Shown here piece after piece: positions 44,066 to 54,010 of a stretch of 64,000 nucleotides of DNA. Position 1 is the first letter of the stretch. Every line of letters begins with the position of its first letter. Made by a program: the position numbers and the translations under genes. The stretch is from Gallionellaceae bacterium (GTDB lineage: Bacteria; Pseudomonadota; Gammaproteobacteria; Burkholderiales; Gallionellaceae). The notes below the pieces were generated by a model that had not been told where the DNA came from, ran no database searches, and worked only from the letters and a program-made list of their open reading frames with translations. The DNA lies in assembly GCA_030823955.1 (NCBI GenBank), contig JAVBYO010000028.1, positions 1 to 64,000 of the forward strand, in the 5' to 3' direction.

Positions 44066-44881
44066 ATGAATACTCAGAAACGCACCGTCATCTATGTGTC
44101 GGATGGCACCGGCATCACCGCCGAGACACTGGGACACGGCTTGCTGACGCAGTTCGACAATATTGAATTCAAACCTGTGCGTTTCCCGTTCCTCGACAGC
44201 GAGGAAAAAGTCAGAGACTGTCTGGCGCGTATCAACGAACTGAGCCGCCGCGAAGCTGTGCGACCCATCGTCATCATGACGCAGACCAACTCCGATTTCA
44301 GCGCCATCCTGCATCAGGCCGAAGCGTTCTTCATCGACTTGTTCGATGCCTTCATCGTGCCGCTGGAACAGGAGCTCGGCTCGCGTTACACCCGCGCCGT
44401 CGGGCGTTCACACGGCCATGCCAACCCGGAATACAACTCGCGTATCGCCGCGATGAACTTCGCGCTGGCGCATGATGACGGCGTGTCGGACACCGATCTG
44501 AAGAATGCCGATATCATTCTGGTCGGCGTCTCGCGCAGCGGTAAGACACCTACCAGCCTGTACCTGTCCTTGCAGTTCTCTCTCAAAGCCGCCAACTATC
44601 CGCTCATCCCGGAAGACTTCGAGCGCGGCGAACTGCCGTCCAGATTGCAGCCTTATCGCGGCAAACTGTACGGGCTCACCATCGCCCCGGAACAACTGCA
44701 ACGCATCCGCAACGAGCGCCGCCCGAACAGCAAATATTCCTCGCTGGAAAACTGCCGTTACGAAGTCGCCGCCGCTGAAAAGATGATGCGCCGCGAAGGC
44801 ATCAAATGGTTCGACACCACCGCGAAGTCGATTGAAGAGCTTTCTGTGCAATTGATGCAGGAGCTTGAGCTGGGGCGGTGA
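44066..44881 (+). CDS. ppsR: PEP synthase regulatory kinase/pyrophosphorylase
   Basis: A 271-residue DUF299 protein. It inactivates phosphoenolpyruvate synthase by ADP-dependent threonine phosphorylation and reactivates it by phosphorolysis. The N-terminus VIYVSDGTGITAETLG and the P-loop GVSRSGKTPTSLYLS are diagnostic, as is YSSLENCRYEV near the end. ppsA itself, often divergent from this gene, is not adjacent. Downstream the region is broken by an insertion-sequence remnant. Confidence 0.94.
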   Translation: MNTQKRTVIYVSDGTGITAETLGHGLLTQFDNIEFKPVRFPFLDSEEKVRDCLARINELSRREAVRPIVIMTQTNSDFSAILHQAEAFFIDLFDAFIVPLEQELGSRYTRAVGRSHGHANPEYNSRIAAMNFALAHDDGVSDTDLKNADIILVGVSRSGKTPTSLYLSLQFSLKAANYPLIPEDFERGELPSRLQPYRGKLYGLTIAPEQLQRIRNERRPNSKYSSLENCRYEVAAAEKMMRREGIKWFDTTAKSIEELSVQLMQELELGR

Positions 44882-44987
44882 GGGCGGGCGCTGAATTTAT
44901 AAATCCCAGCAGAATTATTGCGAGCCTGAAGTTGCCAGATTTTTTGGACAGGGATAGCATCTTGCCCGGAAACCGGAGGAGTTCATC

Positions 44988-45582
44988 ATGCCAGTCCGGA
45001 AATCTCCCAGTAAAACGAGGTTGGCCTATAAGTTCATCGAAGAGTACAGAAACGAGTTTTGCGTGCAGACCATGTGCCGATTTCTAGGGCTTGCGCGAGC
45101 TGGATGCTATGCATGGCTTCAGCATCCAGTGCATGTCGAGCACAAGAAGATGCTCGGCTGCTCAAACTAATTCGAGCGTCATTCATTGCTAGCCATGGCA
45201 TTTATGGTGCCCCCAGAGTTCTGCAAGATTTATGTGAATGAGGAGAAGTTTGCAGCAAGCATCGAGTCGCACGGTTGATGCGGGAGAATAGTCTGCGCGC
45301 CTTACATGGGTACCGAAAAAGCATATTCCCACTCCCAAGACGCCGACCTTAATACTCAATTTGTTGCAACGTCAATTTACCGTATCGCGGAAGAATCAAG
45401 CATGGGTGACAGGCATCACCTACATCCGGACGTGGTAGGGCTGGTTTTATCTGGCCGTGGTTATGGATTTATTCTCGCGAAAAATCGTTGGATGGGCCGC
45501 TAGGTCAACTATTCATCGAGAGTTGGTCTTGGAGGCTGTTACGAAAGCAGTAAGGCTCAGGCGTTCTCGGAAGACGGTGATT
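44988..45582 (+). pseudogene. decayed IS3-family transposase (orfB) remnant
   Basis: Fragments of an IS3-type OrfB are readable in several frames. FIEEYRNEFCVQTMCRFLGLARAG leads frame one, then a frameshift near 45140 gives ARLLKLIRASFIASHGIYGAPRV. A TGA interrupts at about 45239, followed by HRVARLMRENSLRALHGYR, and an in-frame TAG at about 45437 falls after WVTGITYIRTW. VVMDLFSRKIVGWAARSTIHRELVLEAV then runs to TVIH, where the sequence stops before the second catalytic Asp. The first catalytic Asp reads Gly. It is inactive and truncated, abutting the helicase stop. No terminal inverted repeats were identified. Confidence 0.85.
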
Positions 45583-45585
45583 CAT

Positions 45586-48500
45586 TTAAATCCTGGTAAT
45601 TCCATCCCGGATCAGCGATACCAGTTCCTCGGTGGTCGGGATGTTCACCGCATCACCTTCGCCCAAGATGCTTTCCGCCAATGCGCGTTTGTCGTTGTGC
45701 AGACCGACGATGTGCTCCTCCACCGTACCCTGGGTGACCAGACGGTACACGGTGACCGGACGCAGTTGCCCCATGCGATGGGCGCGGCCCATGGCCTGAT
45801 CTTCGGCGGCGGGGTTCCACCACGGGTCGGTGATGACCACGTAATCGGCCGCAGTCAGGTTCAAGCCGAAGCCGCCCGCTTTTAGGCTGATCAGGAACAG
45901 GTCGCTCTTGCCGGACTGGAACGCCGCCACACGTTTGCTGCGTTCGGTCGCCGGGGTGGCACCGTCCAGATACTGGTAGTCGATACCGACCGCATCCAGC
46001 GCCTGACGCAGCAGGGTGAGGAAATCGACGAACTGGCTGAACACCAGTGCCTTGTGGCCGTTGGCGACCAGTTCGATGGCCAGTTCGGTGAAAGTTTGCA
46101 CCTTGCTGCCGCTGACCGGATAGGCCGGTGTGACGATGCGCGGGTCGCAGGCGGCGCGGCGCAAGCGGGTGAGTTGGGCGAGGATGTTCATACGCGCCTG
46201 TCCGCTCTGGTTGGCGGCGAGTGCTTTGTCCGTTGCGGCGATGGCTTGGCGGCGCAAAGCCTCGTAGTGCGAGAACTCTTCCTGGCTGGGAGTGATCTTG
46301 ATGACCAGTTCGGTGCGCGGCGGCAGTTCCTGTAATACCTGGCTCTTGGTGCGGCGCAGCAGGAAGGGCGAGATCAGGCGGCGCAGGGTGTGTTGTGCAT
46401 CGCGATCCTTGTCGCGTTCTATGGGCACGGCGAAGCGTTCGTTGAAACGCGGCAGGCTGCCAAGCAGGCCGGGATTGGCGAAACGCATGATGGACCACAG
46501 TTCCGCCAGGCGGTTCTCCACCGGTGTGCCGGACAGGGCGAGGCGGAAATCGGCATCCAGTTCGAACACCGCCTGACTGCGTTTGGTGGTGGCATTCTTG
46601 ATCGCCTGAGCTTCGTCGGCGATGAGTGTGTGCCAGTGTTTCGCGGCGAACTGTGCGCCGGCCTGCTGTACCAGATTGTAGGAGGCCACCACCACATCGA
46701 AGGCGGCTGCCGTTTCGATCACGGTGTCGCGCTCGACTTCGCTGTACAGATGCAGATTCAGGCTGGGTGCGAAGCGTGCCGCTTCGGCGATCCAGTTGCC
46801 GCACACCGAGGTGGGCGCGATGATGAGCGCGGGGCCGCCTTCGGCGCGCGCCAGCAGCAGTGCCAGCGATTGCAAGGTCTTGCCCAGACCCATGTCGTCG
46901 GCGAGGCAGGCACCGAAGCCCGCCTGCGCGAGACGCGAGGCCCACAGGTAACCGTCTTCCTGATAGGGGCGCAGTTCGGCTTGCAGGGCGCCGGGCAGCG
47001 TGATGGTCTGTTGCTGCGCGGTGCGCAGGCGTTCGACAGCGGCGGAGAAGTCCTTGTCGGCGTGGATGTCGGCGCCTTCCAGCGCATCGTCCATCCATAT
47101 CGCGGCCAGATGCGGGATACGTGTGCCGTGTTTGTCAGTCTCGGCCACCGAGGCCAGATCGGACAGGCGTTCTTTCAGTTTGCGGGTGAGTGCGGCATAC
47201 ATGCCGTTGCCCATGGCGATGAAACGGCTGCCCCCTTGCGCGGCTTTCAGCAGTGTCTCGAAGGTGAACACCAGCCCTTCGTCGACCTTGGCTTCGCCTT
47301 CCAGCTTGAACCAGTCGCGCTGGCTTTTGACCTGTACGGAAAGTTGCGACAGGTCGACCGGAACCACGCGCACGGCCTTGCCCTTGGGCCAGTCCAGCGC
47401 GACGATAGCGGGCAGCGCGGGTAACACTTCCACCAGGGCCAGAGCGTCTTCCGGCTCGCTCACGTTCCACTCGCATTGCGCCGCGTCGGAAGTGTAGTTG
47501 TCGAGGAACGGCAGGGCATCCAGCACGGCTTCCAGATGGCTGCGTTCTTCCTCTGTCTGGCGGGTGGTGCCGATACTTTCGCCGCCGACCAGTGCCATCA
47601 ATCGTGTGCGTCCGCTGCCCGGTATCAGGCGCGGGCCTTCCGCGCCCAGCGGTGTCGCCACCAGCCGCAGCAGCAGGCCGTCGTTCAGCGGCGAGAGTTC
47701 GGCGCGCAGGCGTGCCTCCGCCGGGATTTCGCGCGCTGCCTGAAGATGGTCGGACTGCAATTGGAAATGGCTGGTCAATGCCTGCATCGCGGTGTGTAAT
47801 TCCTGCTGCGCGCTGGCCGGGATGCTCACTTTGTCGGCGAGCAACTGCGCGGCACGGCGTTGCGCCGGAGTGAAGCGGAACAGGCGTACCCGTTGCGAGG
47901 AGTCCTGCACCAGCGTGATCAGACGCAGCGCCTCGGCTTCACGTTTCTCGTCCTCGTCGAAGTAGTGTCGTTTGGCGGGGCCCTCGCGCAACGGAGGAGT
48001 GACCCGCAGCGAGATCTGGGCCCCCTGGTGGATGACCTCGATCTCGGGGGTACCTGCACTTAATTCGACGAATGTATCTATCCTGCCGTTCACCGTGATC
48101 GCCGGATGACCTACCAGTGCCTGTATGGCGTTGGGCAGATCCAGCACGGCATTGCGGCTGCTGCCCCGGTCGGTGCGGATGCAGGCGGCCAGCTTGGCAT
48201 CCCACGGCGGGAGTTGCGGGTTGCCGACAAAGCGGGTGAGGCTGACCGGTTTCGGGGTTCCCCAGCCGCGCGCACCCTGGCGTTGTTCCAGTGCCTGGAT
48301 ATCCATCAAAGCGCCGTCTGTGCCGATGTCGATCTGCCACACATAGCGTATCTCATCACTTTGTTTGCCTCCGGATGGAGCCTCGTGTTCCAGTGATTGC
48401 AGGGAGGAGAGCAGCTCGCGCCAGTGTTCGGTCTTGCCCGCGACGAAGAAGCCGGGCGGTGGTGTCTCGCCATTGATGAGGCTCAGTGCTCCTTCGGCCA

Positions 48501-49773
48501 TCTGTGCCAGCCAGATGAAGCCGCACTGCCGCAGGCGTTCCGCCTGTAGTTGGCACATGCTGGAGAGTGCGCTTCGGTAGGTCGGGGGTGCGTCGCGCAG
48601 GGTGTCTATGCCCAGCCATGCGGCCAGCAGCACGCGCCACAGGTGATCTAGGCTGACATGTTGTTTGTAATACTCCGCCGCGCGGTACAGTGCCGGATCG
48701 GGTTCGCTGTCGCCGCGCCGGATGTCGATGCTGTGTACCCATTGTCCCCAGCCCGAGGATGTGTCCGGGTCGCGTTTGCCGGATTCGCTGAGGCAGAATT
48801 TGCGCGCTGCCTCCAGATGTTTCGGGTTCTGCTGCGCCAGCAGTGTCAACGGATAGATCCATGCGAGGCTGGTGGGCAGGGCGCGTTTCTTGGCGCCCGT
48901 TTCGGCGGCCCGTTTTTTTAGCGCAAGTTCGAACAGCGTCTGTGCCTCGCTCCAGCGTCCCTCCTGTGCCAGGGCGTAGGCGCGCAAGGCATCGGCTGCG
49001 CCGTCCTCCAAGCCGTCGAGCGCGGCCAGCGCAGCGGCGCGATCTGCGCGATGCAGCAGCAGTTCAGCGATGGCGCTGCGCAGCTCGGCGGGCATCTGCG
49101 TGCGGGCAGAGGTCATCTGTGCCAGGGCCCAGTCCGCTAGCGGCAGCAGATCGGTATCCCAGTCCAGATTGATCTTGCGTATGCCGGAACAGGCGATATC
49201 CCAGCGCAGCGCGGGATCGATACGCGCGAACGCGGCTTCGCTGAAATGCTGTAACAGTGCGGCTTGCAGGATGCCGTCCCAGTCCATCGAACGCCCGATC
49301 AGCTCACCCATGCGCTCGATCTCCGCGCGTGATGCATGGGTCAACAGTGTCAGGCGCACGATGGCCACGGTGGCATCGCGGTCATGCAGCGGCCAGGCAT
49401 ACAGGGTGTGTTGCGGGTTGAACGCCAGCACGTCGTACAGCGCGCGCCGCAGCAGCGGTGTTGTCATGCTACTCAGCAGCAGTTCGTACAGCGGCTCGCG
49501 CTGCGTGTCGGCCAGACGGTAATAACCCGGACGCAGGGTCGAGGTGCTTACGATCTTTCTGGCGACGAGATCCTGCACATAATGTTTTACCTCGTCATGG
49601 GTGTAAGGGCGGTGGCTGCTGTGCTGGAGATCGAGTTTGCGCAGCAGGGTATAGAGGATGGACAAAGGATGCGGCGACCACAGCAATGCCATGGCGAGCA
49701 TGATCTGGCGATGCTCGGGATCGACCTCGTTCAGGATCGAGGGTGCGTGTTTATCTCCCAACCGTTCTTCCAT
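45586..49773 (-). CDS. large SNF2-family DEAD/DEAH helicase-like protein
   Basis: A 1395-residue Swi2/Snf2 ATPase. The N-terminal 900 residues carry no recognised motif. Motif I is DDMGLGKTLQSLAL near residue 961, motif II is ADEAQ near 1053, motif III is SGTPVENRLAELWS, and the C-terminal half ends with DPWWNPAAEDQAMGRAHRMGQ near 1324. Such proteins remodel protein-DNA complexes; the bacterial RapA branch recycles RNA polymerase, but this is not RapA. The start at 49773 (MEERLGDKH) is a choice; the frame continues to 50001, overlapping the divergent ABC gene. No methylase or nuclease partner is adjacent. Confidence 0.85.
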   Translation of the reverse strand: MEERLGDKHAPSILNEVDPEHRQIMLAMALLWSPHPLSILYTLLRKLDLQHSSHRPYTHDEVKHYVQDLVARKIVSTSTLRPGYYRLADTQREPLYELLLSSMTTPLLRRALYDVLAFNPQHTLYAWPLHDRDATVAIVRLTLLTHASRAEIERMGELIGRSMDWDGILQAALLQHFSEAAFARIDPALRWDIACSGIRKINLDWDTDLLPLADWALAQMTSARTQMPAELRSAIAELLLHRADRAAALAALDGLEDGAADALRAYALAQEGRWSEAQTLFELALKKRAAETGAKKRALPTSLAWIYPLTLLAQQNPKHLEAARKFCLSESGKRDPDTSSGWGQWVHSIDIRRGDSEPDPALYRAAEYYKQHVSLDHLWRVLLAAWLGIDTLRDAPPTYRSALSSMCQLQAERLRQCGFIWLAQMAEGALSLINGETPPPGFFVAGKTEHWRELLSSLQSLEHEAPSGGKQSDEIRYVWQIDIGTDGALMDIQALEQRQGARGWGTPKPVSLTRFVGNPQLPPWDAKLAACIRTDRGSSRNAVLDLPNAIQALVGHPAITVNGRIDTFVELSAGTPEIEVIHQGAQISLRVTPPLREGPAKRHYFDEDEKREAEALRLITLVQDSSQRVRLFRFTPAQRRAAQLLADKVSIPASAQQELHTAMQALTSHFQLQSDHLQAAREIPAEARLRAELSPLNDGLLLRLVATPLGAEGPRLIPGSGRTRLMALVGGESIGTTRQTEEERSHLEAVLDALPFLDNYTSDAAQCEWNVSEPEDALALVEVLPALPAIVALDWPKGKAVRVVPVDLSQLSVQVKSQRDWFKLEGEAKVDEGLVFTFETLLKAAQGGSRFIAMGNGMYAALTRKLKERLSDLASVAETDKHGTRIPHLAAIWMDDALEGADIHADKDFSAAVERLRTAQQQTITLPGALQAELRPYQEDGYLWASRLAQAGFGACLADDMGLGKTLQSLALLLARAEGGPALIIAPTSVCGNWIAEAARFAPSLNLHLYSEVERDTVIETAAAFDVVVASYNLVQQAGAQFAAKHWHTLIADEAQAIKNATTKRSQAVFELDADFRLALSGTPVENRLAELWSIMRFANPGLLGSLPRFNERFAVPIERDKDRDAQHTLRRLISPFLLRRTKSQVLQELPPRTELVIKITPSQEEFSHYEALRRQAIAATDKALAANQSGQARMNILAQLTRLRRAACDPRIVTPAYPVSGSKVQTFTELAIELVANGHKALVFSQFVDFLTLLRQALDAVGIDYQYLDGATPATERSKRVAAFQSGKSDLFLISLKAGGFGLNLTAADYVVITDPWWNPAAEDQAMGRAHRMGQLRPVTVYRLVTQGTVEEHIVGLHNDKRALAESILGEGDAVNIPTTEELVSLIRDGITRI

Positions 49774-49930
49774 CTGCGGACATACCTTGTGTAGTAAAAA
49801 AATACGACCGCACAGGGAGTCGTGGCGGCAGTCAAACCGCCATTCTAGCTGGGGAATCCGCGCCAGTCCGGAATTTTTATATGTTGGCAAAAAGGTATTG
49901 CCGGTAGCGAGAGGGGAGGCAAGCGATATC

Positions 49931-49958
49931 CTGTCAGCGGGGCGATGCCAGTTATAAT
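49931..49958 (+). promoter_or_regulatory. likely promoter of the ABC exporter gene
   Basis: A perfect -10 TATAAT at 49953-49958, with CTGTCA 16 bases upstream as a moderate -35. The start codon follows 28 bases later. Confidence 0.55.
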
Positions 49959-49986
49959 GCGCGGCTTGATCTACCCGTGAATCGTT

Positions 49987-51780
49987 ATGCGCCCATCCCA
50001 TTCTTCAGCGGGCTTGCACAGCCCGACATCCGCCTCCCGTGCCGACTGGCGCACGATACGTATGCTGTTGCCCTATCTGCTGGAGTTTAAGGGGCGTGTG
50101 ATTCTGGCCATGGTGTTGCTGGTGTTGGCCAAGCTGACCAGCGTTGCGGTACCTTTGGTGCTCAAGGATATCGTCGACGCGATGGCGCAGCCCAAGGCGA
50201 TGCTGGTCGTCCCGGTGATGCTGGTGGTGGGCTACGGCCTGTTGCGCCTGTTCAGCACGCTGTTCGGCGAACTGCGCGATGCGGTGTTCGCCAAGGTGAC
50301 GCAGCGCGCCATCCGGCGGGTGGCGATCCAGGTGTTCGCCCATCTGCACAATCTGAGCCTGCGTTTCCATCTCGAACGCCAGACCGGGGGCGTGTCGCGT
50401 GACATCGAGCGCGGCACACGCGGCATCAGTTTCCTGCTGACCTTTTTGCTGTTCAATATCCTGCCGACCCTGCTCGAGATCGGGCTGGTCGCGGCCATCC
50501 TGTTCGTCAAATACAACCCTTGGTTCGCCATCATCACCTTCGTCACACTGGTGGTGTATATCGTGTTCACCCTGTTCATCACCGAGTGGCGCATGGTCTA
50601 TCGCCGCACCATGAACGACATGGATTCCAAGGCCAACACCCGCGCTATCGACAGCCTGCTCAATTACGAGACGGTGAAATATTTCGGCAACGAGCAATAC
50701 GAGGTGCGCCGCTACGACGAGCAGATGAGCAAGTGGGAAGTGTCCGCGGTGCAGAACCAGACTTCGCTGGCTGCACTGAATGCCGGGCAGAGCACGATCA
50801 TCGCCGTGGGGATCACTTTGCTCATGCTGCTGGCGGCGGACGAGGTGGTGAAAGGCAACATGACGCTGGGCGATCTGGTGCTGGTCAATGTGTTCATGAT
50901 ACAGCTCTATATGCCGCTGCACTTCCTCGGTTTCGTCTATCGCGAGATCAAGAACGCGCTGGCCGATATGGAGCGCATGTTCACCCTGCTGAACGAGAAT
51001 CGCGAGGTCGAGGATGCGCCGGATGCGCGGCCTCTCGGTTTGCAAGCCGGGCGGGTGGAGTTCAGGAACGTGGCGTTCAGTTACGACCCAGATCGGCAGA
51101 TATTGTCCGATGTGAGTTTTGAGATTCCGCCGGGTGATACCGTCGCGGTGGTGGGTGCCAGCGGGGCGGGCAAATCGACGCTGTCGCGTCTGTTGTTCCG
51201 CTTCTACGATGTCGCGTCCGGCAGCATCGCCATCGACGGGCAGGACATCCGCTCGGTCACACAGGCAAGCCTGCGTGCCTGTATCGGCATCGTGCCGCAG
51301 GACACCGTGCTGTTCAATGACAGTATCTATTACAACATCGCCTACGGGCGCCCGGAGGCCACGCGCGACGAGGTGTTGCAGGCGGCACAGTCGGCGCACA
51401 TCCATGCCTTCATCGAGTCGTTGCCGCAGGGTTACAACACGGTTGTCGGCGAGCGCGGGTTGAAACTGTCCGGCGGCGAGAAGCAGCGGGTGGCCATCGC
51501 GCGCGCCATCCTCAAACGTCCCGCCATCCTGATCTTCGATGAGGCGACTTCGGCGCTGGACTCCAAATCGGAGAAGGCGATCCAGGACGAATTGCGCAAC
51601 GTCGCGCGTGACCGCACCACGCTGGTTATCGCGCATCGTTTGTCCACTGTGGTGGATGCCCAACAGATATTGGTGATGGATAAAGGCCGTATCATCGAGC
51701 GCGGTTCACACCGTGAATTGTTGATGTTGCAAGGGGTGTATGCGCAGATGTGGGCGCTCCAACAGCAAGAAGAGCATTAA
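49987..51780 (+). CDS. Atm1/HMT1-like ABC exporter (fused permease-ATPase)
   Basis: A 597-residue half-transporter. Residues about 25-330 hold six membrane spans with the Atm1-type block LRFHLERQTGGVSRDIERGTRGISFLL. The ATPase domain (about 355-590) has Walker A GASGAGKSTLSRLLFRFYD, signature LSGGEKQRVAIARAIL, Walker B ILIFDEATSAL and the switch His in VIAHRLSTV. Relatives export glutathione-linked or metal-sulfur compounds. It acts as a homodimer in the inner membrane. The substrate here is inferred only from family. Confidence 0.92.
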   Translation: MRPSHSSAGLHSPTSASRADWRTIRMLLPYLLEFKGRVILAMVLLVLAKLTSVAVPLVLKDIVDAMAQPKAMLVVPVMLVVGYGLLRLFSTLFGELRDAVFAKVTQRAIRRVAIQVFAHLHNLSLRFHLERQTGGVSRDIERGTRGISFLLTFLLFNILPTLLEIGLVAAILFVKYNPWFAIITFVTLVVYIVFTLFITEWRMVYRRTMNDMDSKANTRAIDSLLNYETVKYFGNEQYEVRRYDEQMSKWEVSAVQNQTSLAALNAGQSTIIAVGITLLMLLAADEVVKGNMTLGDLVLVNVFMIQLYMPLHFLGFVYREIKNALADMERMFTLLNENREVEDAPDARPLGLQAGRVEFRNVAFSYDPDRQILSDVSFEIPPGDTVAVVGASGAGKSTLSRLLFRFYDVASGSIAIDGQDIRSVTQASLRACIGIVPQDTVLFNDSIYYNIAYGRPEATRDEVLQAAQSAHIHAFIESLPQGYNTVVGERGLKLSGGEKQRVAIARAILKRPAILIFDEATSALDSKSEKAIQDELRNVARDRTTLVIAHRLSTVVDAQQILVMDKGRIIERGSHRELLMLQGVYAQMWALQQQEEH

Positions 51781-51797
51781 TACTTTGTTTTTACCGC

Positions 51798-51825
51798 TTG
51801 ATTTATTGGATTTTTAAGGTATGCT
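51798..51825 (+). promoter_or_regulatory. sigma70 promoter of the pbpG-like gene
   Basis: TTGATT (51798-51803), 16 bases, then TATGCT (51820-51825). The gene starts at 51857 after an AGGAG site. Confidence 0.6.
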
Positions 51826-51856
51826 TCGCGCCGTGAACCTACTCCCCAGAGGAGCT

Positions 51857-52750
51857 ATGAAGAAAAATATCGCTATTTTGCTGTTGTCGTTGGGGCTGAT
51901 TGTGCCGGCCTACGGAGCGACCACGCCGAAACAACAGGATGAAGAACTGGCCAGTGCCGTCTTCAAGATGACGGCTGCGCCCAAGTTGCAATCGGCCATC
52001 GCGCTGATCTACGACGAGCAGGGTATGCGTCCGCTGTACACCAAGAACGCCGAGAACGTCGCGCCGATCGCCTCCATCACCAAGCTGATGACCGCGATGG
52101 TGGTGCTGGATGCACAATTGCCGCTGGACGAAAAGATCACCATCACCAACGCTGACGCCGACCATCTCAAAGGATCGAGTTCGCGGGTGCGCACAGGTTC
52201 GGTGCTGACGCGCGGTGAATTGCTCAAGATCGCCCTGATGGCCTCGGAGAACAGGGCTGCCGCCGCATTGGCACGCACTTATCCGGGCGGTACCAATGTC
52301 GCCTTGGTCAAGATGAATGCCAAAGCCAGGGCGCTGGGCATGGACTCTACCCGTTTTCTCGATCCCACCGGATTACACAGCGGCAACGTATCCACCGCGC
52401 ATGATCTGGTGTTGATGGTGCGTGCCGCACAGAACTACCAGCGTATCCGCGAATTCACCACCGCATCCTCGCATGTGGTCAAAGTGGCAAAACATCGCCA
52501 GTTGCGTTTCAGCAACACCAATCCGCTGGTGAAGAGTGCCTCCTGGGACATCGGGGTGAGCAAGACAGGTTACATCAGTGAGGCAGGGCGTTGTCTGGTG
52601 ATGAAAGCGACCATATCGAACCGTCCGGTGATCATCGTGCTGCTGGATTCTTGGGGAAAACGCACCCGCGTGGGGGATGCCAACCGCATCAAAAAATGGA
52701 TGGAGAGTTCATCCAACCGCTCCGCGCGTAACGCGAACCGACGCGGCTGA
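51857..52750 (+). CDS. pbpG: D-alanyl-D-alanine endopeptidase (PBP7 type)
   Basis: A 297-residue periplasmic serine peptidase of family S11. The signal peptide is residues 1-20 (ending PAYG). Active-site motifs are SITK (Ser73-Lys76), SEN (130-132) and KTG (236-238). It trims peptidoglycan cross-links. It lacks the C-terminal membrane anchor domain of PBP5, matching the PBP7 class. The start at 51857 has AGGAG upstream; an ATG 36 bases earlier is rejected. A UUCG-loop terminator follows. Confidence 0.92.
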   Translation: MKKNIAILLLSLGLIVPAYGATTPKQQDEELASAVFKMTAAPKLQSAIALIYDEQGMRPLYTKNAENVAPIASITKLMTAMVVLDAQLPLDEKITITNADADHLKGSSSRVRTGSVLTRGELLKIALMASENRAAAALARTYPGGTNVALVKMNAKARALGMDSTRFLDPTGLHSGNVSTAHDLVLMVRAAQNYQRIREFTTASSHVVKVAKHRQLRFSNTNPLVKSASWDIGVSKTGYISEAGRCLVMKATISNRPVIIVLLDSWGKRTRVGDANRIKKWMESSSNRSARNANRRG

Positions 52751-52770
52751 GCTGCGGCGGTACTGGAATG

Positions 52771-52798
52771 AAAAAAGGGAGCTTCGGCTCCCTTTTTT
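52771..52798. terminator. bidirectional UUCG-loop terminator
   Basis: AAAAAAGGGAGC and GCTCCCTTTTTT pair perfectly around TTCG (52771-52798). It ends pbpG and also serves the convergent lipoprotein gene. Confidence 0.95.
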
Positions 52799-52825
52799 AT
52801 CGTCCGTCCCCCGCATGATTTTGCA

Positions 52826-53026
52826 TCACGGGGTGGGAGGTGTGTCCGGCGTGCGCGCTTTTTTGTATTCGTCGTAACTCGGGGCCGGATTCATGGCGCG
52901 TTCCTGCGGTGTGCGTTTGGCCTCGTTCTGGGCTTTGATCCCTTCATATAGCCCCTGATACGGGTCGCTGCTGCAAGCCGACAACGTCGCAGCGAGCAGA
53001 CTCAATACGGATAACATTCTCACCAA
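52826..53026 (-). CDS. small putative lipoprotein (66 aa)
   Basis: A 66-residue protein with a lipoprotein signal, MVRMLSVLSLLAATLSAC, the lipobox being LSAC with Cys18. The mature part is short, polar and Pro-rich at the end. It overlaps the end of the upstream membrane-protein gene by 7 bases, so the two are co-expressed. Function unknown. Confidence 0.75.
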   Translation of the reverse strand: MVRMLSVLSLLAATLSACSSDPYQGLYEGIKAQNEAKRTPQERAMNPAPSYDEYKKARTPDTPPTP

Positions 53027-53835
53027 AATAACACCTCACCTTTCTTCCATGTTACATAGACCGCTGCGGCCGCACCGGCGGATGTAAGCAGGAACAGCGC
53101 CAGCGATTGTAGACGGACGCTCCACTTTGCCGCTAGCGGGACATGTGCGGCGAGCGGAATCAGGCCCAGCGCGACCAGACTGTACCAGGGCTGTTGTGTG
53201 GCGACGAGCGCGAGACAGGCGCTCAGGCCGGCGATCAGCGCCAGCGGCAGGGTAAAGCTGCGGCCGCAGGGAAGTGTGCTGTTGGTAACGAGCTGGATGG
53301 TCAGGTAGGCCAGCGCGGCAGCCCCGAGGGCTAGGCCGAACAGGCCGGGCAGGGTAGCCGCAGCGAACAATGCTGCCAGACCGGTACCCAGCCCCAGTGC
53401 GATCCCGGCATTCGCCGCCGCTACCGGGCGCTCGCGCAGTCCGTCGCACCAGTACACCAGCCAAGCGACATACAGCGCACTGCCGGCGCACCAGCGCAGG
53501 CTGTCTACCAGCGGTTGTGCCTGCAACAGGTCCCAGACCACCCATATTGTAGCCAGCGCGGCCAGCGTTGCGAGCAGGTGACGCCAGAAACGCCAGTCGA
53601 TGAGTGTGAGCGGCAATGCGAGCAGCGCGGCAGCGAGGCCGAGCCAGATCACCTTGCGTATCTCGGTAAGTGGTGCAAAGTCGAAATCGGCGGCGAAATA
53701 GACCGTTGCCGCAAATCCGGCGATGAGGGCGAGGCCGCTCAGGCGCAGACGCTGGAACAGTTCCGCGCTGGCCAGCGCGACGATGAACGGGAGCAGACCG
53801 GCTTGTACGGCGGGGTGGCTGAATAAAGCGTGCAA
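53020..53835 (-). CDS. polytopic membrane protein of unknown function
   Basis: A protein of about 271 residues, very hydrophobic throughout, with 8-9 predicted membrane segments rich in Ala and Leu. No transporter or enzyme motif was recognised. The start is placed at a TTG at 53835 because GGAG lies 6 bases upstream; another in-frame TTG at 53859 has no such site. No ATG fits. It is co-transcribed with the small lipoprotein downstream. Confidence 0.75.
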   Translation of the reverse strand: MHALFSHPAVQAGLLPFIVALASAELFQRLRLSGLALIAGFAATVYFAADFDFAPLTEIRKVIWLGLAAALLALPLTLIDWRFWRHLLATLAALATIWVVWDLLQAQPLVDSLRWCAGSALYVAWLVYWCDGLRERPVAAANAGIALGLGTGLAALFAAATLPGLFGLALGAAALAYLTIQLVTNSTLPCGRSFTLPLALIAGLSACLALVATQQPWYSLVALGLIPLAAHVPLAAKWSVRLQSLALFLLTSAGAAAAVYVTWKKGEVLFW

Positions 53836-54010
53836 CTTTTTCTCCTGACGATGCTCCAATGCCGCGCGAGTGTATCACCCCCGGCCCAGGACTTGAAATC
53901 CGGACAGCAGTCCCCATCTCGGGAGCCGTGGGGCGGCATGTTAGACTGCGCGCCGTTTTGCCGGGCCGCTGTGCCGCCCACAAGATCAATATCATTTCGG
54001 AGACGAAGCA

